Positions 36,313 through 48,394 of a stretch of DNA of 64,000 bases are shown here, piece after piece. The position numbers and the translations under genes were made by a program. Origin of the DNA: Cristatella mucedo (Eukaryota > Bryozoa > Phylactolaemata > Cristatellidae); assembly GCA_009760855.2 (NCBI GenBank), contig WPIO01000006.1, forward strand, positions 9,035,001-9,099,000, read 5' to 3'. A model generated the notes under the pieces. That model saw only the letters and a program-made list of their open reading frames with translations. It made no database searches and was not told where the DNA came from. How positions within the stretch are numbered: the stretch's first letter is position 1; each line of letters begins with the position of its first letter.

Positions 36313-36999
36313 GGCTCTGCTGAGCGGAAGGCGACTAACATCCAAATGCCAGATCGGAGGATAAGGCTAATGGCATAAACCAACGACCGAGAACCGGAAG
36401 CCTGACTGGGGAGATCAAGAACGGTGTCCCTGCGCCTCGAGCGAAGGCACTGTGCAGCCACAGCAAATGGCTAAGTCTACGTAGCCTGGCGTTCAATCAA
36501 CCACTGAAGTATCCGCTCTGGAATGCGTGCATACGCAGACGGGATCTGAGCAGAAGACGCATTAGGAGTGTGTGTCTAGACATACCGAATGGATCCCATC
36601 AGCTAAGCTCCAGTGGCGACGGATTTCACGGAGGAGCTAGAGAGACGAACCCATCTAGTTTAACAACGAAGAACGGCGACGAGTCATTGTTCAATCCGCA
36701 CAACTACGACATGGCCAGGCTAAAGGAGATAAAGGTTGTCAAGTATAACGTGTACGCACTTTATTAGCTTGAAGCTAATCTCTCGCCTACTCTGTCCGAG
36801 AATTTTAGAGTGCGACCTGGGTCTGATGACGTTTAAAATTAGGATCCAAGTGCTTTGGGGGGCTACAGACAAGGGATGCTTCCCCTCTCACGAATCAGGA
36901 TCGTGCAGCCACGTTTTCTAGGATCAGCGAGGCAGAGATTTCCAGATAGGTTACTCCGGTGTTAGGCTTCCGCACTATATCCTTATTTTTCTCTTGGGT
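36313..36999. other. Unassigned DNA
   Basis: Short frames only; no repeat or gene recognised. Confidence 0.35.
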
Positions 37000-37175
37000 C
37001 TTGGAGCCGGGGTAAGGTGCTCGCTCTTTCCGACCTGGGCGTGGGTTCGAGCCCCGAAGTGCAGTGGGAGATCGTGTATTGACCGCTGAAAGCGGGGGTG
37101 AGAGCTTCTAAACCTCTTCTGCCACTGTAGAAATCAGGCTGTTGAATAGCTAACATTTATTTTACTATTTATTTG
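37000..37175 (+). mobile_element. tRNA-derived SINE
   Basis: GCCGGGGTAAGGTGCTCGCT, B box GGTTCGAGCCC, GCAGTGGGAGATCGTGTATT, GACCGCTGAAAGCGGGGGTG and AATCAGGCTGTTGAATAGC, then a TTTATTTTACTATTTATTT tail. Family order intact. Confidence 0.85.
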
Positions 37176-37379
37176 GTATGAAGTGAGTTTAGGACTTAGC
37201 CAAAGCTATGTCAACTTTGTCACTTGGATAGCTGACAGGGTAAGCGTCGGGCTGACAGCCTAGTCGGGAGGACATGCAAAGGTCTAGTGAGCCCACCACC
37301 AGCCCCTTCCCCTGCAAGGCCCCTCTCTATTGCACAGCCTCTCCCCCAGCACAGCCCTTAAGTACTAGCTGAATTACAG

Positions 37380-37536
37380 CCTTAAATGCAGCCTATTCTG
37401 TATAGCGACAGAAGAGCCTTAAAGGCCATCTCCGCCGCTTGCACTGGCAACAAATGATCGCTCACGGCAGGATTCGAATGCACGACCTCGGGGCATCGGT
37501 CGTGAAGAGCAACTGCCTCATCTAGTGGGCCACCTT
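37380..37536 (-). mobile_element. tRNA-derived SINE, minus strand
   Basis: Reverse complement of the family: the plus strand shows CAGCCTATTCTGTATAGCGA, AGAAGAGCCTTAAAGGCCAT, GCCGCTTGCACTGGCAAC, GCAGGATTCGAATGCACGAC and GTGAAGAGCAACTGCCTCAT. The 37000-37175 copy lies only 200 bp away in the opposite orientation, giving an inverted SINE pair. Confidence 0.85.
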
Positions 37537-38145
37537 TCCTCCACGAAGCTCCACCCTCGGCAGCCACTCGTCTCCGGCCGGACCCTCTGTATAAGCATTC
37601 GGGGTGACACTCGAGCCACCAGCGGCACTTCAGGCCGCCGCCGAAGCGTCTCTCGGCCATCTAGTCGTCAGATCTACCCCAGTTCGGCGAGCTCGTCCAA
37701 GTAGCCTGCTCGTTCGGTGAAAGCGTTTCTGCAAGCGAATGCCTGGAGAGAGCGGTCGGTATTTGCAGCAGGAATTGCACACCTGGAGAAACGAGCCGCA
37801 CTAAAGGGGCCGCAAGGAACGCAGCCGACGAGTAGCTGTTTGGATTTGGATCGGACGGAGCGAGCTAGGTCCGAGTGCGCCATCTGGTGGCCGCACGCCG
37901 CCAGTGCAGCGCGCCGCTTTTTCTAGCGGGGCTTGGGCGCACCGGGCAGCCTACTTGAATGGAGTTAAATGGCAATGAAAGATTGCTGGTGCCAGCCGGC
38001 GCTTGCTACCGAAGGCGCGCGACTCAAGTTGCCTGCCCTGCCCCGCCCCACCCCGCGGCTGAAGGTAAGAACGCTAGGCCACCTCCTGCCGAGACTGCGG
38101 CCGTTCGAGAGCCACCCGATGGCCAAAAACAACAACCTCTTGGTA
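37537..38145. other. Unassigned DNA, becoming GC-rich
   Basis: No repeat family or gene recognised; short frames on both strands. Confidence 0.35.
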
Positions 38146-38400
38146 AGCAGGGATGGCACACTAGGTAAGGCGGTTGCTCTTCGCGATCTTGGTCCGAGGC
38201 TGCGGGTTCGAATCCTGCGAAGGTGCGAGCAGCTCACTGCCTGCGGACTCGCTTCCCCGAGTCACAGTAGTTCCGTTACGTGAAGACAGCGTTGAGCCAT
38301 CTTGCCGTGCGACGCAAGTGCACCGACTTGCTACGTGAGGGACTTTCTCGCTTTAATTGGTGGAGATGCAAAAAGAGGCTGCTGAATCAGCCAGAACTCT
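38146..38400 (+). mobile_element. tRNA-derived SINE interrupted by unrelated DNA
   Basis: The head GGCACACTAGGTAAGGCGGT and B box GGTTCGAATCCTGCG (38148-38220) are well preserved. The hallmark AAAAAGAGGCTGCTGAATCA appears only at about 38371. In between, roughly 38222-38360, the expected 60-70 bp SINE body is replaced by about 140 bp of unrelated GC-richer sequence. Confidence 0.7.
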
Positions 38401-38484
38401 TAGCCACCCCCTGCCCCCCCCCCAGTGGGAAGCCCTATAGCCTTCTGCGTCTCGCAACCAGGCTTCTAGATAGGGGCTGTGTAG

Positions 38485-38575
38485 TAATAATAATAGTTAT
38501 AGTAATAATAATACACTTGATAAAGCGCCCTCAGAGAACTCAATCTCTTTCTAGGCGCTTTACATTCGCTGTATA
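38485..38575 (-). mobile_element. LINE family B 3' tail fragment
   Basis: (AATAATAATAG) tail complement followed by ACACTTGATAAAGCGCCCTC and the AGAGAACTCAATCTCTTTCT stem-loop, ending at TTTACATTCGCTGTATACGG. Truncated to about 60 bp plus tail. The outer stem is perfectly paired here (GCGCC with GGCGC). Confidence 0.9.
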
Positions 38576-39825
38576 CGGGGGGGTTACTTAGAGAGTGGTT
38601 CTAGACGCCTGACGGCGGCCGGTGTGCCATCTGGGAGCCGGTTCAAAGTGTTTCCCGCATGCAAGCAACCGGTTTTCTCAGGCCGGGCAAACGAGGACGC
38701 TGGAGCGATGCGTTCGCAACGCGCGCTCACTGTCGGCTTGCAGAAAGGAGCGCTCGCGCTTTTTCCATTGCAGCAGCTGCCTGCGGACGTAGTCGGGTCT
38801 GAGCAGGCGAGCCGAGCAGCGCGCAGCGGACGTCAGGTTCCCGAACTGGGCGCCTGCGCGCTCTTTTCTAGAAGGCGGCAGGAGGGGCCTGAGTGGGGGG
38901 CTCCCGGCTAGGCCGAAACGGAAAGTGGCGATTTTTCAAAGAGGTCAGAGAGCCGAGGTCAAAGTGGCGGGTCCTCTGGCGGCGCGGTTGCTTCCCGGCA
39001 TCGCGCCAGAGGAGGCGCGATGCCGATACTTTCGCGTGAAACTTCGCACAGCTGCACGCGCAAGCAGCCTGCGGGCTCCAGAGAGTCGCCGGTTGTCCGC
39101 GGGGTTGCCTCTTTAGGACAGTGTCTCAACAGCTCGTAGGCGAAGATCCTATCTTTAGTTACTAATATTCAGACTTCCGCTAAAATGGGGTTAGCCGCGT
39201 TCTTTTATTGGTTGGGGGCCTATGAGAAGTCCGTCAGGTCGGGATCTCTGGGCGACGGGCCAAGTCGGAGGCGTCTTCTCGACGGGGCTACCGCACCATC
39301 CTTTGAGGAGAAGCTGGCGAAGGTGCGCTGGAGAAAAGACTCACGCGCCTCACGCGTCACGTGGCCGAGCACCTTAGGCTCAGCTGTCCTGGTCTGTCTG
39401 CAGAGGGCGCCAGCAGTCCTTGAAGGATGCTCAAAAGGCGTAACGCGCGGCGCTCCTTCTGAGCTGTAACTACAAGTTGGTCTCGCGGGCATGACCCGCC
39501 GGCTTACGAATCGCCGGAGCATTTTACGTTTCGAATCAGCTGCGTAGGCTGCTAAGAAGCGAGGACCTGCTCGTACTAACCGTACGAAGTCGTCCGAGGA
39601 CAGTAGCATTCCGACCGGTGGTTTCTTGTAGGTCGTGCATGGGACCGCAGTGAAGCCGAACGCCTTATGCCTTATTTACATCAAATGACCAACCGCCGAG
39701 TTCGTGTCGAAAAGTAAAGCATGATTTTTATTCTCTAGTTTCTCATTGATCGCGGGTTTAGCCCTGCCTCCGTGAAAAAATCTCAAGGGTGTGCCCCAAT
39801 TGGAAAACTGTGTGCGTCTTAACAA
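38576..39825. other. GC-rich block, no assigned gene
   Basis: CpG-rich to about 39480. Overlapping frames on both strands (for example 39220-39609 minus, 39185-39469 plus) show no recognisable domain. Confidence 0.35.
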
Positions 39826-40672
39826 TTATAATAATAATACACTTGATATAGCGCCTTTAGATAACTGAATCTCTTTCTAGGCACTTTACAATTGCTGCCA
39901 AGTCTTGTAATAATAATTATAGCAATACAAGTTTCTATCGCATTACTAGGGTTGGTGGTATCATATACAGTGATAGTACGCATAAGTAAAAAAAGAATGA
40001 ATTATAAGGACCCACTGCATGCTGTCATAAACGGATGCATTTCAAGTTTCTTTCTTAATTGTTTCAAATCATGGGATGTCGTGACGTGAGTTAGGTATGT
40101 GCTCCAAACTCAGAGAGCATACGAACTAAAGGCACGGTCTTCAAAGAATTTGAGGTTCGCACGAGGTATAGCTCAACAATTGATTCAGAAAAGTGGGTGA
40201 TACAATGTCTAGCTAACTGGGGGAGTAGTTCTGATAGGTAGGCTGGAGCGAGAGAATGAAGGGACCCAAAAGTGAGTTACAGAACCTTTAGGGCCGATAG
40301 GGCGCTTGATTTGAAGCCAGAGCTGGTTGGCGAGAAGTGGTGTGATGTGGCAATTACGATGCTCACGACAAGCAATCCTAGCTGCAAAGTTATGCACCAA
40401 CTGTAAGCGCCTGATTGCATAGGCCGGTATACCAGCAAGCAGTGAGTGATAGAGCTTGTTACGTAATGTCACAACAGTATGGGCCAATTTTAATCCAGTA
40501 TCCTAAATAAGCAGGCCCGAATTGTGGCAACGTTGCGTATGCTGAAAGTAGGCAGATTTGACTGCGGAGCTGATGCAGTCGTCTAGTGCGTGTCGTATTA
40601 GAATACGACACCTAGATTGTGTGCAGATACGACAGGAGCTATGCTGGCAGAACCAATTGTCATCTAAAACAC
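39826..40672 (-). mobile_element. LINE family B, eroded copy
   Basis: Tail complement TTATAATAATAATACACTTG and a modified stem-loop at 39826-39900. The C-terminal remnant at 40209-40487 (minus) contains RNKLYHSLLAGIPAYAIRRL. Matches continue to about 40672 (TGCTGGCAGAACCAATTGTC). Frames are broken. Confidence 0.8.
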
Positions 40673-41043
40673 TTTTATGTAAAGAATGAACTTGCGACTA
40701 GTGGGGAAAAGACTTGAAAAATATTTATTCAGTGAAACTGACCAGAACGATTTCCATATGGTCTACGCTTTAAGGCCAATAATAAATTTCTATATCGCAA
40801 AATTATAGTTTTCATTGGACACGAGCTCGGCGGCTTCTCATCGAATGAAATAGAGACATAATTTTGTCGCTGGCCACGGTTGAAGGGGCTGCAATAGGGT
40901 TAACGCAGGTCACTGCCCCGCTTTAGAGGGGGCATGTGGCAGAGTTTCCATGCTCCGCCACTAATTGTGTGACAATTGGTTGAGATAGAGCCTAATGCAT
41001 GAATGAGAACCAGCATTTTTATGCCGACCACACGTATGCTCCC
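40673..41043. other. Unassigned DNA
   Basis: Nothing recognised. Confidence 0.35.
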
Positions 41044-41045
41044 TC

Positions 41046-41126
<81 letters not shown>

Positions 41127-41500
41127 TCCCTCTGCTCTCTCTCTCTCTCTCACTCTTCCTCCCTCTACTCTCTCTCTCTCTCTCTCTATCTCCATCTTGC
41201 TGTGTCTCTCTCCACTTTCATTTCCTTCATGTTTCTTTCTACGCCTCTCACTGTGTCCGTCTATGTCTTTCTTATACTTTCTCCCTCTCTTACTGACTGT
41301 ATTTTCTCTTATTCTCTCTCGTTTTCTCTTATTTTTCTCTCCTTATTCTCCTTATATTTCTATTTAATGTTTTCTCTGTCATTTTCATTTTCTCTATCTC
41401 TTTTATTTGTCTCTCCTGTCTCCTCAATCTCTCCCCCTCTCTCCTTTTCTTCATTACTTCTCCTCTATCACCAACTTTTCCGTGTCTTGCTCTTTTTCAC
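41044..41500 (+). repeat. (CT)n microsatellite with degenerate flank
   Basis: Nearly pure (CT)n at 41045-41128, a second short run to about 41190, then a degenerate CT/TTCT-rich stretch to about 41500. Open Leu/Ser/Phe frames across it are compositional. Confidence 0.9.
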
Positions 41501-42153
41501 ACTCACGTTTGTTAGCGTTGGACTTTCTTTGGCAAATATAAGCGCCTGCCTGCAAAAGGAAAGAGGCGAGAGAGAACAAAATATAAAAACTTCCTCAGGG
41601 ATGGAGACGCAGACAGAGATAGAGAGACTGATGAGTGAGAGATAGACACGCTAGGTAACGGATCGAAATAGTCAGTTAGACCCTGCATATTTACAAATAG
41701 AGAGATGTGGAGAGCAAGTAAGAGAGACGCATCAACGGAGAGATTACTTTTCTTTCAAGCGAGGCAAGTTCTTAGTGCTATGCTGCTCTTATAGATGCGA
41801 GCAGGAACGTGCTGGACGTCTTTGGTTGTGCCTTGCATGTCCTCAAAGTTACGCGCTCGACCTGGATTTATCGCTTTTTCAAAGCTTTCTGAAATCAGCA
41901 AGTCTACGATCTACCGGAAGAATGGCTGCGTGCAAATTAATTTGAGACGGAGCTGGCTAAATTTCGTTGGAAAGCTCTCCAGTGAAAGGGAGCAAACGGA
42001 ACGCCCGGGCCAAGCGTTGTCGCAAGCATGGTCGACGTCCAAACGTCGTGGAAGAGGCCACGTCTCCCGCGGCTTCGGCGCCCTGGCGCAGCGGCACTGG
42101 TGGAGCAGTGGCTCCCGCACCATCCGAGAGTTCACTCGTGTGTTGTGCGGGGC
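41501..42153. other. Unassigned DNA
   Basis: Short GA-rich patches at 41560-41760. Frames overlap on both strands at 41910-42150 with no domain. Confidence 0.35.
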
Positions 42154-42606
42154 TTAAATAATAATAATAATAATGCACTTGATAAAGTGCCCTCAGAGAA
42201 CTCAATCTCTTTCTAGGCACTTTACATTTGCTGCAAAGGGAAACTCGATTGAATGGTGAGTAATATCATGCTTGATAGACAACATGAATAACATGGTTAG
42301 GGATGGCATGCACAAGGTCAGCAAGCAAATGTGGCTAGCCGCAGCATGCAAAGTCTCAGCACGCATAAGCACACGAAGACGAATCACAGGGACCCACTAA
42401 ATGCTGTCCTAAATAGGTTTTTTTTATAAGTTCTTCTTAAATGTGGTCAAGTCTGGGGATGTTGTGACGCAAGTCGAGAGTGAGTTCCAGGCTTTGGGAG
42501 CATACGAACTAAACGCACGGTCTCCAAAGAATTTGAGGTTTGCACGAGGTATTGGTAAACTGTTGGATTCCGAAAAGCGGGTGGTACAACGCTTGGCCTG
42601 GTGGGG
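42154..42606 (-). mobile_element. LINE family B 3' fragment
   Basis: Tail (AATAATAATAATAATG on the plus strand) at 42160, a stem-loop with compensated outer stem (GTGCC with GGCAC), then C-terminal coding remnants up to about 42606, where the family match stops abruptly at a GC-rich block (5' truncation). Confidence 0.88.
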
Positions 42607-44019
42607 GCCACACTTGGGGCGTGTGGCGTCTCACTAGCACGCGAGGTCACCTCCAGGGCACTCGCAGAAGATTCGAGTGAGCGCCTTCTCCTCCGTTCGA
42701 GCGACAGTTGACCTGCCGGTCTTAAAGTTGTAGCCCTCTGCGCTCCGTCCTCTTCCGTAAGGCGCGCACCGAGGCTTTCCGTATATGGAAAGATCCTTTC
42801 AGACTAGTAAGGCTCCGAAAGCAACTGCGTCAGCGCACCCTAAAGCAGGCGCGCTGACAACGGGGAGCAGAGGACAGACGCCTCGCGGCAACTGTTCGCG
42901 AAACGTGCTGGCCAGCGTCCAACTACGACGTCGCCCAGTGCGGGCACGCTTGATCGGGTTGGAAAAATACAAAAACTAACCCCAAACTTCCGCCAAGCCA
43001 CCGCGCGGTGGCGAACCTAATGTTGATGCCGCATCAACCGCTACGCGGAAGTTCGCCCGGTGTAATTGAGGGGTGCTACCGGGGCGTAGTCGCTCCCCAA
43101 GAAGCCGAGGAGAACAATACTCGTCTGCGGTCCGCACGAGAGGGTCTCTCCGTCCGTTGCTGGCGACTGACAGCTGCTCTGTCGTGTAGCACCGAGCGTT
43201 TCGCACGCCTACGGAGACTGTCGAAAGCCCGGCCACGACACGCTTTTTATATCTGCACGTCTATTCTCCCGACCCCCTCGCAACAGCTAAAGTGTCCATG
43301 TTACATTTCTCAGCGTTACACGTGCCAAGCTTGGCTTATTGCGGCGAAGAGAGTTCGCTGCATTGCAACAGTCCGCTCGAGTAGCGGGGCAGCGAGTGCG
43401 GTCAGCTGGAAAAGCCCGCGAGCTGCGGAAACCGGTGGCGCGCTGCGGAAGCGGTAGAAGGAAATCGCAAAATTACGCACGCGCGTGGTGGGGGATAATC
43501 CAACCGGTAGATGACGAGCGAGCGTGCACCCGCTCTCGCGGCAGGGGCGCTCGCAAGCCAGTGCGAAACGAGTACGGTGTGCGTGCGCGCCATTAGTACG
43601 CACGGTGCTCGGGTAGACCGCAATGCGGCTGGCGTTCAACAACTCGGAGTCGCGTCCAGCTACAGCTGCGGCTCAATCAACGCCAAAACCTCGACTGACT
43701 CAAAGCCTCGAGGTCTCCTCGCTGAGCCGAGTAAATAGTTGGGAGTGTGTGATAGTCGATCGAATACGACAGTGAGTTATTGTCGAGTGACCGCTCTTGA
43801 AGTCGGCTGCGGCTAGGTTGCGCTACGCTACGTCCCAGCCTAGTTCTAGTGCGCATTGTCCGACGGGCGGCCATCCTGTGGGCTAACCGGTACTATAGGG
43901 CTTCTGGCTCTCGGTCAGAGTGAAGATTATTGTTTTAGGTGGATTGAGCACAAACTCTTCGTGCGGCCACGGAAAATGGCAGCGCGCTTTTCCTTATTAG
44001 TTCGATGTCACGCAGCGAC
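42607..44019. other. GC-rich block, no assigned gene
   Basis: CpG-rich sequence with overlapping frames on both strands, for example 43008-43457 plus and 43316-43642 minus. No recognisable domain, signal peptide or strong Kozak context was seen. Confidence 0.35.
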
Positions 44020-44265
44020 GACTTTTCTTCAGCTGCCGACGGCGGCACGTCCTTTCTCGCCGCCTGCTACTTACTCGCTTTCTCGACAGGCCTTCTTACT
44101 CTGCTATGTTTCTCGCTTTCTAGTTGCCGCGCGAGGAGCAATATATTCGCTACCGCGTTAGAATCAAAAGCCGATTGGGTGCTTTTTGAGTTCGCGCCAG
44201 AATGCTGTCCAGAGTAACGTAAACTTTGTCTTTGTGGCTTAGCAGAGGAGTCGCAAACGGAGACC
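44020..44265 (+). mobile_element. LINE family A 3' fragment, strongly diverged
   Basis: Order of landmarks matches family A: CAGCTGCCGACGGCGGCACG (for TACTGCCGACTATGGCTCAT), CTGCTACTTACTCGCTTTCT and TCTTTGTGGCTTAGCAGAGG, then GAGTCGCAAACGGAGAC just before the position of the lost tail. High divergence; an old copy embedded in GC-rich DNA. Confidence 0.6.
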
Positions 44266-45154
44266 AATTGCACTCTATGTAAGCTGAAATAATCGCTATG
44301 GGAAGAGCGCGCCGCACGTCAGCTGACTCATCTTATTGTGCGGAGGAAGGCGAGCAATTCACTCGCATTTGAGCGCTCTGCACGACCATAGGAGACACTG
44401 ACTAAGGACGTAGCTGAGAGGATTAGGAGAGCGAGTCTGCGTTGCACGCATCTACGACCGTGCCTGCGCGTGTGCGTGTGTGTGCTATACGCAGAAGTGA
44501 AAGCAAATTCCTACATATTTATCTTACAATTTTATTTTATTCTACACATATATTGCAAACATGTTTAAGTAATTCCTACACAAATTGCTTCTTGCTTTTT
44601 TTATCCATTGCAGGATTCTCCTCCGATAATCAAAGTTCTTGAGAACACCGAATACGGCTACCGATAAAGCTAAGACTTGTTTAAAAAATATTTACTTATT
44701 GCTCGCCTGTAGCGCATAGGAAAGTCCGTGTCTCTGTACGTATATCCAAACCCTTACTGCTTACGGCTGAGTCACAGTGTGGCGCGGCCTACCCAATGAC
44801 GACGCCCGCGGCGGTAGTTTCGCTGACTGCTATTATTCTGCCTATTAGGTATGACAGTGCATACCTATTGCGATTTTGCTATCATCGTTCAAATGCATTT
44901 CTTGATCAATTTACTGTTTTTAGGGTCCATTAATAGGCAGGTAAAAAAATACGATCGAACCAGAGTCTCAGCGGAAGGCGAAAACCGCTTGTTCCGAAAC
45001 CCCACAGGTTTGCTGGTCCCAGCGTACTCTCGAGTCAGCCTGTGCGATCTCCCGCAATCACAGCAGTTACTCACTCTAACTTAATAGTCATCGGACTTTC
45101 TTAGCCCCGGTGGCCCATTGCATTGCTTTTCTTTAGAATTCTCGCTCAACGTGC
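44266..45154. other. Unassigned DNA
   Basis: AT-richer from about 44500. No repeat family or gene recognised. Confidence 0.35.
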
Positions 45155-45719
45155 AATAAACCCCTAACATTGCGTGGCGGAATTACTGACTGCTGTCTAG
45201 ATTTGTTCGTCTTGACCAACACCTGGCTAAAATTGACTTATAGCTCGACCATAACCGACGCATTAGTTACAGGGTTCTCCATCTTTCAAACTTACAGATC
45301 AATCAAAACTGGCGGAGGAGTGGCCAGCGTCATATTCCCACCCACGCAACAGGCGAAGAGTCGTACAACTCGCTGTTCTGACTCGAATCGTTTAGCCATA
45401 CCTCGTACGAACAGCAAAACCGTTGGAGACCGTGCCATTAGTTCCTATGCTCCCAAATCCTGGAACTTGCTACCGACGCACGCCACAGCGTCCCCTGACA
45501 TGGCGGCATTTAAAAAGAGTCTTAAAACGCATCTTTTTATTACAGCATTTGGTGGGTCTGTGTGATTAGTCCTTCTTGTGCATGTACCTGCTACGCTGTG
45601 CCTTCTGCTTGCGGAAGTTACCGCCGAACACTTGGCAGTGATTTAATAAGCAGCATCGGTAAAGTGCCTGGAGAGAGATTCAGTTCTCTGAGGGTGCTAT
45701 GCAAATTTATTATTATTAG
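45155..45719 (+). mobile_element. Internally deleted LINE: endonuclease fragment joined to 3' end
   Basis: The frame 45170-45565 starts with LDLFVLTNTWLK and then TDALVTGFSIF and TGGGVASVIF, the LTETWL and GGGVAV region of APE-type LINE endonucleases. At about 45351 it jumps directly to the C-terminus (RLAIPRTNSKTVGDRAISSY, YAPKSWNLLPTHATASP) and ends with the family B stem-loop and TTATTATTATT at 45719. The whole reverse transcriptase is missing. It shows that the family, or a close relative, carried an endonuclease domain. Confidence 0.75.
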
Positions 45720-45989
45720 GCTGCAAACGGTGGAAATAGTCTTTCTCCCCAATCAGGCCTCCTTCATCTCATATTTCTCTGATTCAATTACGATTATGTA
45801 TGCAAGAAATCGATCTGTCTTTGTAATAATGATTTTAGCATTCATTGAGATAACTTATCTGACGGCTTGGTCGCCGAACTTTGTGGGCTGACTCGATTTT
45901 TATGTGGCCCATGTGCATGACCCTATTAACATTAAAGGACACACAAGACAAAATAATTTTCTCCTACAGCATTATGCTGTCATTCTATA

Positions 45990-46870
45990 TTATTCCCAGA
46001 TTCTGCTTATCTGACCACATGCGAATCTCATTCAGTCTACAATGTCTGCCCTCTTACATATCTACAGTTATCTGTGAATTGCAAAACCTAAAAACCCTTG
46101 ACGTCGATGCTGTACGCGATAAAATATCTTCCACGCCACTGCTGCTCAATTCCTCTTTTGACCTGTCGTCATTGGTAGAAAGCTACAACACGACACTATC
46201 TGACATGCTCGTTGAGTTGGCAGCTCAAAGTAATGTGTGCCCTAATCCAGACAACCTGTGAATTACCACAGACATTACACAATTGCCAGCTCTACTAAGC
46301 ATAGAAAGCATAGAAAAGATCACGACTGATCGCCCATTGAAAGGCATAAGAAAATAACTGTAGACCATGCCTATCCATTCTGCTTGGATAAAGTCAAGCT
46401 TCTATAAAAATATCGCTGAATCAACCGAATCAACTTATTCACTTCTATTCATGCGACATTCAGTTGTACCTTTGCTTTTATCCCTTCTAGCCCTCCACCG
46501 CGACGAGTCTCTCTACACCCTTGCAGCATGTATTACTGACACCCGCTTATGGATAGCAGGAAATTTTCTCAAATTATACGACGATAAAACCAACTTACTA
46601 GTTGCAAGCAAACATAGCGCGACTCATAAATTAGAAAGCCTAACGCTCAAGACCAGCTCTGCCAGCAAATCTCCGGTTGTATCTGCAAGAAATCATTTCA
46701 TATCACTGTGCATATTACCACTCGCCATATTAATATGTTGACATTGTGAACGTTGCCAATACCCTTCGAGAATGCTTCCTTTATAGCGAATTTAAAGTCC
46801 CCAGACAGAAATTAAGCTCTCTTTGGGTACTATGCGAGTGTTTTATTACTATTACTATTATCATTATTGT
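45990..46870 (+). mobile_element. LINE family B-like, internal and 3' remnants
   Basis: The frame 45881-46261 ends with LKTLDVDAVRDKISSTPLLL and LSSLVESYNTTLSDML, typical of the linker between endonuclease and reverse transcriptase in L2/CR1-like LINEs. Downstream 46367-46741 carries NFLKLYDDKTNLLVASKHSA and SVSARN-like remnants. A diverged stem-loop and TATTACTATTACTATTATC tail close it at 46870. Most of the reverse transcriptase is lost. Confidence 0.7.
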
Positions 46871-48394
46871 TACGACGGAACATTCTGCTTGCGGACATTT
46901 ATTTTATATATACAAACGATTTACTTGTACAGCGCGCCAACAGAACTTACTCTCTACACGGGCGGTTCACATGTGATGCAGGATTTAAGCACACGACCTC
47001 GGTCTTCGAAGACAATGACATCAACCTCGATCGTCCAAGGCGAGCACCTTAAACAGTGGGCGTCGTGTTAAGGGATTCTAACTGGCTGATATGCTTGCTC
47101 CAGCATAATTGCTAAAAGAAGTCGTGCTCCAAAGTCGTGATCCGGATCGAGCATTGGATGCAGAGGACACGTACGTCCCGACGCATCCCTTACGCTCGAT
47201 CAAGCCCTGCGACTCAAGCCGCCAGCACACCTACTAGAGGTCGTGGGCGATTTTTAGCTGCTGCTGATAAAACTTGGGCTGTGTGCTGCTTAGACATATT
47301 CCTTGCAGCGAGATATGTGACCTGCAGGTTCAAGACCTCGAAATTTCCGCTTGCTCAAGCTCTTTGTCCGGTAGCACGTGCCCATGCAATCTGCACCTTT
47401 AGTGTAATGCACGTATTCCGATTCTGGCGTGAATTTGGAAGAAACATTCGAGCAGACGAAAGAGTTTTCAGCACAGTACTCCTAAAGAGACATCTCTCAT
47501 CTTTTTTATTTTCTCAACCTTTACATTGTGAGCCCTACTTTTTTTGTACTGGCTATCTTATTATATGTGACCTATGTCGCTTTTTCCCTCTTCCTCTCTC
47601 CCTCTGCGTGAGCTTAAAGCAACGATGGTAGTGTCTCTTTATGACTTGTACCAAACTGTTTGGCGAGTGATTCAGTTTTCGCGTCACAGATCTTTGTGTC
47701 ACTTTCGCTAGTGCTACTGCTCGGATTCATCAATTCGTCTAACCCACCGACTTACTTGTGCAGGCTTTGATAATGGTCTCCTTAATTTTTGACAAGAAAC
47801 GCCGGGCGGGATCCCAGCACGATGCCCGAGAGGAGCGCGATTTTTCATGCACACTCTGACGGTCGGCCGTTAGTGCTCCAAAATGACAAAGAACGAAGTT
47901 CTTTTGCGACTTCTCCCTATGAAGGAAGCTTCCGTTTGTGCAAGGACTTCTAGGTCTGGCCCACAGGCTATAGACAGAGCGGCCTTTCATGCACGACGTT
48001 AGCGCTAGATCGTATTTTAACCTTAGTATGTCAGAACTGAAACCAGTGCAGGTCGGTGAGTAGTGTGCGGTCGTTGAGACGAGTGCAGCAGACCTTGGTA
48101 AATGCCGAATTTCCCACCAGCGTGTGGCATGTTAACGAGGAGAGCCTACGCTAGGCCTACTTCATCCCAGCGACGTGCTCGCACAGTTTTCCACGCCCGC
48201 CATAGAATGGCAGTTGCTGCTGCTGCAAGTCTCCAGGGGTCACCGATGCTTTTTGCCCAGGCTTGCCCGGGCTTGCTCTGACGCCTGGGCTTGCCCGGCC
48301 CGTCTAAGGCTCGTCAGGGCGAGCCGCTCGCTTCTCGCGACGCCGTGCTCGTGCTCAGGCTGCACCTCGAGTTTCACTTTCTGCTTCTTCATTC
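46871..48394. other. Unassigned DNA
   Basis: A 164-codon plus frame (47137-47631) has no recognisable domain and a composition unlike a conserved protein. A weak SINE-like minus-strand string at about 46978-47010 is too short to call. A duplicated GCTTGCCCGG motif at about 48265-48295 gives a small local repeat. Confidence 0.35.

Noticed and set aside
46975-47010. Minus-strand SINE remnant
   Set aside because: Only a short B-box-like string (GCAGGATTTAAGCACACGAC) is present and no other family landmark follows.
47137-47631. 164-codon plus-strand frame
   Set aside because: No domain, no start context, a composition unlike conserved protein, and flanked by LINE debris.
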